Below are positions 42,952-45,425 of a stretch of DNA of 45,425 nt, in pieces. The notes under the pieces are model-generated. The model did no database searches, was not told where the DNA came from, and worked only from the letters and a program-made list of their open reading frames with translations. How positions within the stretch are numbered: the stretch's first letter is position 1; the number at the start of each line of letters is the position of its first letter. Position numbers and translations under genes: made by a program. Origin of the DNA: Acidobacteriota bacterium (lineage in GTDB: Bacteria > Acidobacteriota > Terriglobia > Bryobacterales > Bryobacteraceae); NCBI GenBank assembly GCA_029776225.1, contig JAKOTR010000084.1, forward strand, positions 1 through 45,425, read 5' to 3'.

Positions 42952-44210
42952 AGATGCTTCTGCCGTACCTTGCCGCGCAACAAGCGATTTGCATCCTCAT
43001 GTTTCGATGCTTCTTGAGGCCGCGTTATAACGAAACACCGCCCGGCCATTGAAGCACGCACCTGTGCTGCAACAAATTGAACTAGAATCCAACAAGCGAT
43101 TGCGCCAAACAACAGGGCGGGTTGCACATCCCTAAACGACTGCGGCATCCAGGACGATAGCGGATGGGCTGTCTTTTCGAGGCCGGTCCAGTACAGAGTA
43201 GCGAGCATCGCGCCTGCCGAGCAGGACCACAAGACGGCATAGCGAAGGTCGACCATACAGACCAGCGGAACCACTTAGATCAAGTACTGGACGCCGAAGC
43301 CGGGAGTGAGAATCAACCAGAGCGCACAGGCTGCCGCTAGTTGGTTCATCAGTGGCATTTTGTTCCACCGTGACCACAGAGCCAGACAGAGGATGGCGCA
43401 GACAACCACGAAACGCCCGTGCGCAGAGTACCATGTCCTGGCAGCCGTATCCAGAAACGCAGTCACACCCCACTCTGCGGGTGACGGCACGTAGTTCACG
43501 ATATTCCGATACATTGCTGGAGCGACAGAAAGCGCCGGTGGAAGGAAAGGTACGACAGCTAAGGAGAGTCCGGCTACAAGCCGGGTACGAGCGCGTTGCG
43601 ATGCCGACACAAGGAGGGCAGGCACCAGCAGCAATGGAATGAGCTTGACATTTATTGCAGCCGCGAAGCCAATGCCTCCCAAGAACCAGCGCTCACGACT
43701 GGCCATCACAGCACCAGCGAGAATCAGCGCAGCGCAGAGCGGATCAGTGTTCCCATGGAATCCGGAGATCAGAATGGCAACGGGAGAGAGGGCATAAACC
43801 GCTGCCGCACGTGAAGAGCCAAATCGCCATAACAACGTGATCGTGGCAAACTCTGCGATAACCCCAGGAGCCTTTATCAGGCGAGCAAAGTTGAGCAGAC
43901 CGCCACCGGCTAATTCTGTTAGGACGGCGCATAGCGCAGACATCCATGCCATGAGGGGCGGATGATTCAGGATTCGCACTTGCACATAAGCGCCCTCCAA
44001 ACCGAGTGTCAGGATATGATTAGCGTGCTGCGCCCAGATATGAGGATCATTAGAACCTATGAACCGCCACCAAAGCCACAGTCGAGCGGCGACGCCGACA
44101 AAAATGGCAATGCCCCAGAAATTCTTCTTAGCGAATTCGGATAATATTAAGGGTCGCCAGCCTTCGCCGGTGCTGCCACAGTCAAATGGCAGTTTATTAG
44201 CGTTTTTCAT
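42900..44210 (-). pseudogene. GT87-like mannosyltransferase interrupted by in-frame TAA
   Basis: A polytopic glycosyltransferase frame. The N-terminal half (about 43275-44210; start ATG 44210, or GTG at 44231 inside a GGAGGTG) has hydrophobic segments with VYALSPVAILISGFHGNTDP, FAAAINVKLIPLLLVPALLV and ALWLILTPGFGVQYLI, as in GT87/Alg9-like mannosyltransferases. TAA at 43277-43275 (codon 312) then stops it. The same frame continues VVPLVCMVDLRYAVLWSCSA, the expected continuation after QYL(I/V), to 42900. So a single stop breaks a roughly 436-codon gene. The end overlaps the convergent membrane-protein gene by 52 bp. Its lower GC suggests recent transfer. Real pseudogene or sequence error. Confidence 0.75.
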
Positions 44211-44231
44211 GGGGCGTCGAATGGAATTCAC

Positions 44232-44610
44232 CTCCAGTCGGTTGCGCCAGCCGGAGCCAATCTGAGGTATTTGGACACTGCCGGCACCGATGAGTGTACA
44301 TCACGTGCGGTCATAGTCGGAGGAGCAGTTGAGTCGTCTGAACGTCGTCAACGACAATAATCTCCAGGTCCAAGGTCCCGGGCAACAGCGGGCCAGGGCG
44401 CGCTCAAATTGTAGTGATTGACACACGGTTCGGCTCCAGGTGCGTGGGTGGCGCCATCGATCTCAGATCAGATTCTACAAGAATGACTGCACGTTCATGG
44501 GGCTGGGGAAACTCCATCCCGGTGTCGAACCTTTCAACACATGCGGCATATTATACTCAGTTCTTGAGCTCGGCGCGTTAATTCGGGATGATTTCAGTAC
44601 AAAAGGTTCG
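44232..44610. other. Intergenic region between divergent genes
   Basis: About 380 bp with no credible gene. It is less GC-rich than the surroundings and should hold promoters for the mannosyltransferase gene (leftward) and the partial gene (rightward). TTGACA at 44418-44423 has no good -10 at 16-18 bp; TATACT at 44552-44557 lacks a -35. I do not call a promoter. Confidence 0.6.
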
Positions 44611-45425
44611 ATGAAAACGGAAAATACCCCTCGGGTGGTACCCCGGTCGCTTACCGAAGTCTTTCTCGAAGCGGTTGAAGAGGGGCAGAGCGAACTTGCG
44701 CCGCTGACTGCTTTCATGCGGCACATGGCGAGACTGGCCGGCGTTACGGACGCCGCACTCGATGATCCCGAAGGCAGGGCCAGTTTCGTCTACTGGTTTT
44801 TCACCACTTGCCATCGCTTGCGGGCGCCCTACCGCTGGCCGGTCCCGCCGAAGCTGCTGGAGTGGCTGAACGCGCCGGCTGCTCCCGGACCGGCTGATGC
44901 GCCGGCAGGAAGCAGGCTTTTTCTGACGCGTTTCATGGAACACGTCCGGTTGCAGCACAAGGCACAGTGGGACACGACTCTCTGGGAAGGCTACCTGCAA
45001 TTCCTCAGTTGGTTCGCTTTCGAGTGCATTCCTCAGTGGAACCTTCCGCCCGCTCTGTTGCCGGATGAGTTGGCCGCGATCCTGAATGAGCCCTGGCGGG
45101 ATAGCAACCTTCCGCTCACCCTGGGAATGGCGACGTGGATGGAGCGGACGCGGCCGGAGCGGTACGGCACCGCTGTGTCCGGCGACGACGCAGCGCTGCT
45201 GGCGATGTCCTTTGAGGCAGCCACGGCTGTTCTGAACGCCGGCGATCCTCGCTTGCTGCCCGAATTTGTGACGCGTTACTGGGTTGGCCGCCTCGACAAG
45301 GATACCGGACTGACCCGTTACCAGTATCTCGCCGCGCGAGCTTTTTGCCCTGAATTGGACCCGGCGAGGGAACACGAGGCCACGCGCCGCTGGTTCCACA
45401 CCCAGTACGTCAACCAGTTCCCGCA
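44611..45425 (+). CDS. Partial protein of unknown function, possibly glycosyltransferase-associated
   Basis: The frame starts at ATG 44611 and stays open to the window end (271 complete codons). It begins MKTENTPRVVPRSLTEVFLE and holds repeated helical motifs with aromatic residues: RASFVYWFFTTCHRLRAPYR, PPKLLEWLNAPA, FLTRFMEHVRLQHK, and GYLQFLSWFAFECIPQWNLP. The pattern of 'FLxWF ... LPxxLLxWLNAP ... LTRFM' resembles N-terminal helical regions of some polysaccharide-locus glycosyltransferases. No catalytic motif is in the visible part. Its start is plausible because the frame is closed upstream. Context favours a polysaccharide role, at low certainty. Confidence 0.65.
   Translation, partial: MKTENTPRVVPRSLTEVFLEAVEEGQSELAPLTAFMRHMARLAGVTDAALDDPEGRASFVYWFFTTCHRLRAPYRWPVPPKLLEWLNAPAAPGPADAPAGSRLFLTRFMEHVRLQHKAQWDTTLWEGYLQFLSWFAFECIPQWNLPPALLPDELAAILNEPWRDSNLPLTLGMATWMERTRPERYGTAVSGDDAALLAMSFEAATAVLNAGDPRLLPEFVTRYWVGRLDKDTGLTRYQYLAARAFCPELDPAREHEATRRWFHTQYVNQFP

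Noticed and set aside
44418-44423. TTGACA box in the right-hand intergenic region
   Set aside because: No -10 element at 16-18 bp downstream.

Overview
The window looks like a chromosome segment of a GC-rich, diderm, flagellated bacterium, most likely an acidobacterium near the Solibacter/Bryobacter group. This assignment is inferred from gene content: a seven-bladed SBBP beta-propeller protein with TPCR...NGYF repeats, chains of membrane-fusion proteins with a MacB-like permease, class I fumarase, and TatA/TatC genes with odd tails. No 16S rRNA gene is present.

Layout. (1) 1-2175 (+): the end of an integrative element. A partial HTH gene, an unknown gene, a small excisionase-like HTH gene and a tyrosine recombinase overlap each other by 4 nt and run up to the 3' end of tRNA-Phe(GAA) (2194-2269, -), the probable attachment site. 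(2) 2298-10607 (-): flagellar genes flgM, an flgN-position gene, flgK and flgL behind a FliA-type promoter, followed by an OPT transporter, a YceH/DUF480 protein, a membrane-fusion protein and class I fumarase. (3) 10890-13995 (-): tRNA-Ala(CGC), a small basic protein, tatC, tatA and rsmE. The rsmE gene is interrupted by an in-frame TGA. (4) 14009-16134 (+): ruvA, ruvB, folK, then a convergent short histidine kinase (-). (5) 16996-18068 (+): a possible 16-codon leader ORF and a CobW-family GTPase, then mutL (-). (6) 20046-27716 (-): an efflux operon with three successive membrane-fusion proteins, a MacB-like permease and a TolC-like channel, closed by a hairpin terminator, with no ATPase gene in the operon. 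(7) 28019-34002 (-): clpX, lon, engB and rho, with an intrinsic terminator behind rho. (8) 34142-45425: a surface-polysaccharide region with Wzm/Wzt-type ABC exporter genes, the secreted propeller protein, a WbdD-like methyltransferase, a GT2-methyltransferase fusion, a polytopic membrane protein, a GT87-like mannosyltransferase gene interrupted by TAA, and a partial gene that leaves the window.

How the genes fit together. Most are housekeeping genes: recombination and repair, protein quality control, transcription termination, ribosome assembly, Tat export. Two envelope blocks, the efflux operon and the polysaccharide/ABC exporter region, are the accessory parts, and the left edge is mobile DNA. 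The features most worth attention are the Tyr-rich cytoplasmic tails on both Tat proteins, the 240-residue Gly/Arg/Met-rich insertion in one membrane-fusion protein, the three-adaptor operon without an ATPase, the triple C-terminal domain of the propeller protein, and two conserved genes with single in-frame stops. I did not see a CRISPR array, an rRNA operon or a complete insertion sequence. No wholly new defence-type system is evident; the left-edge element continues outside the window.
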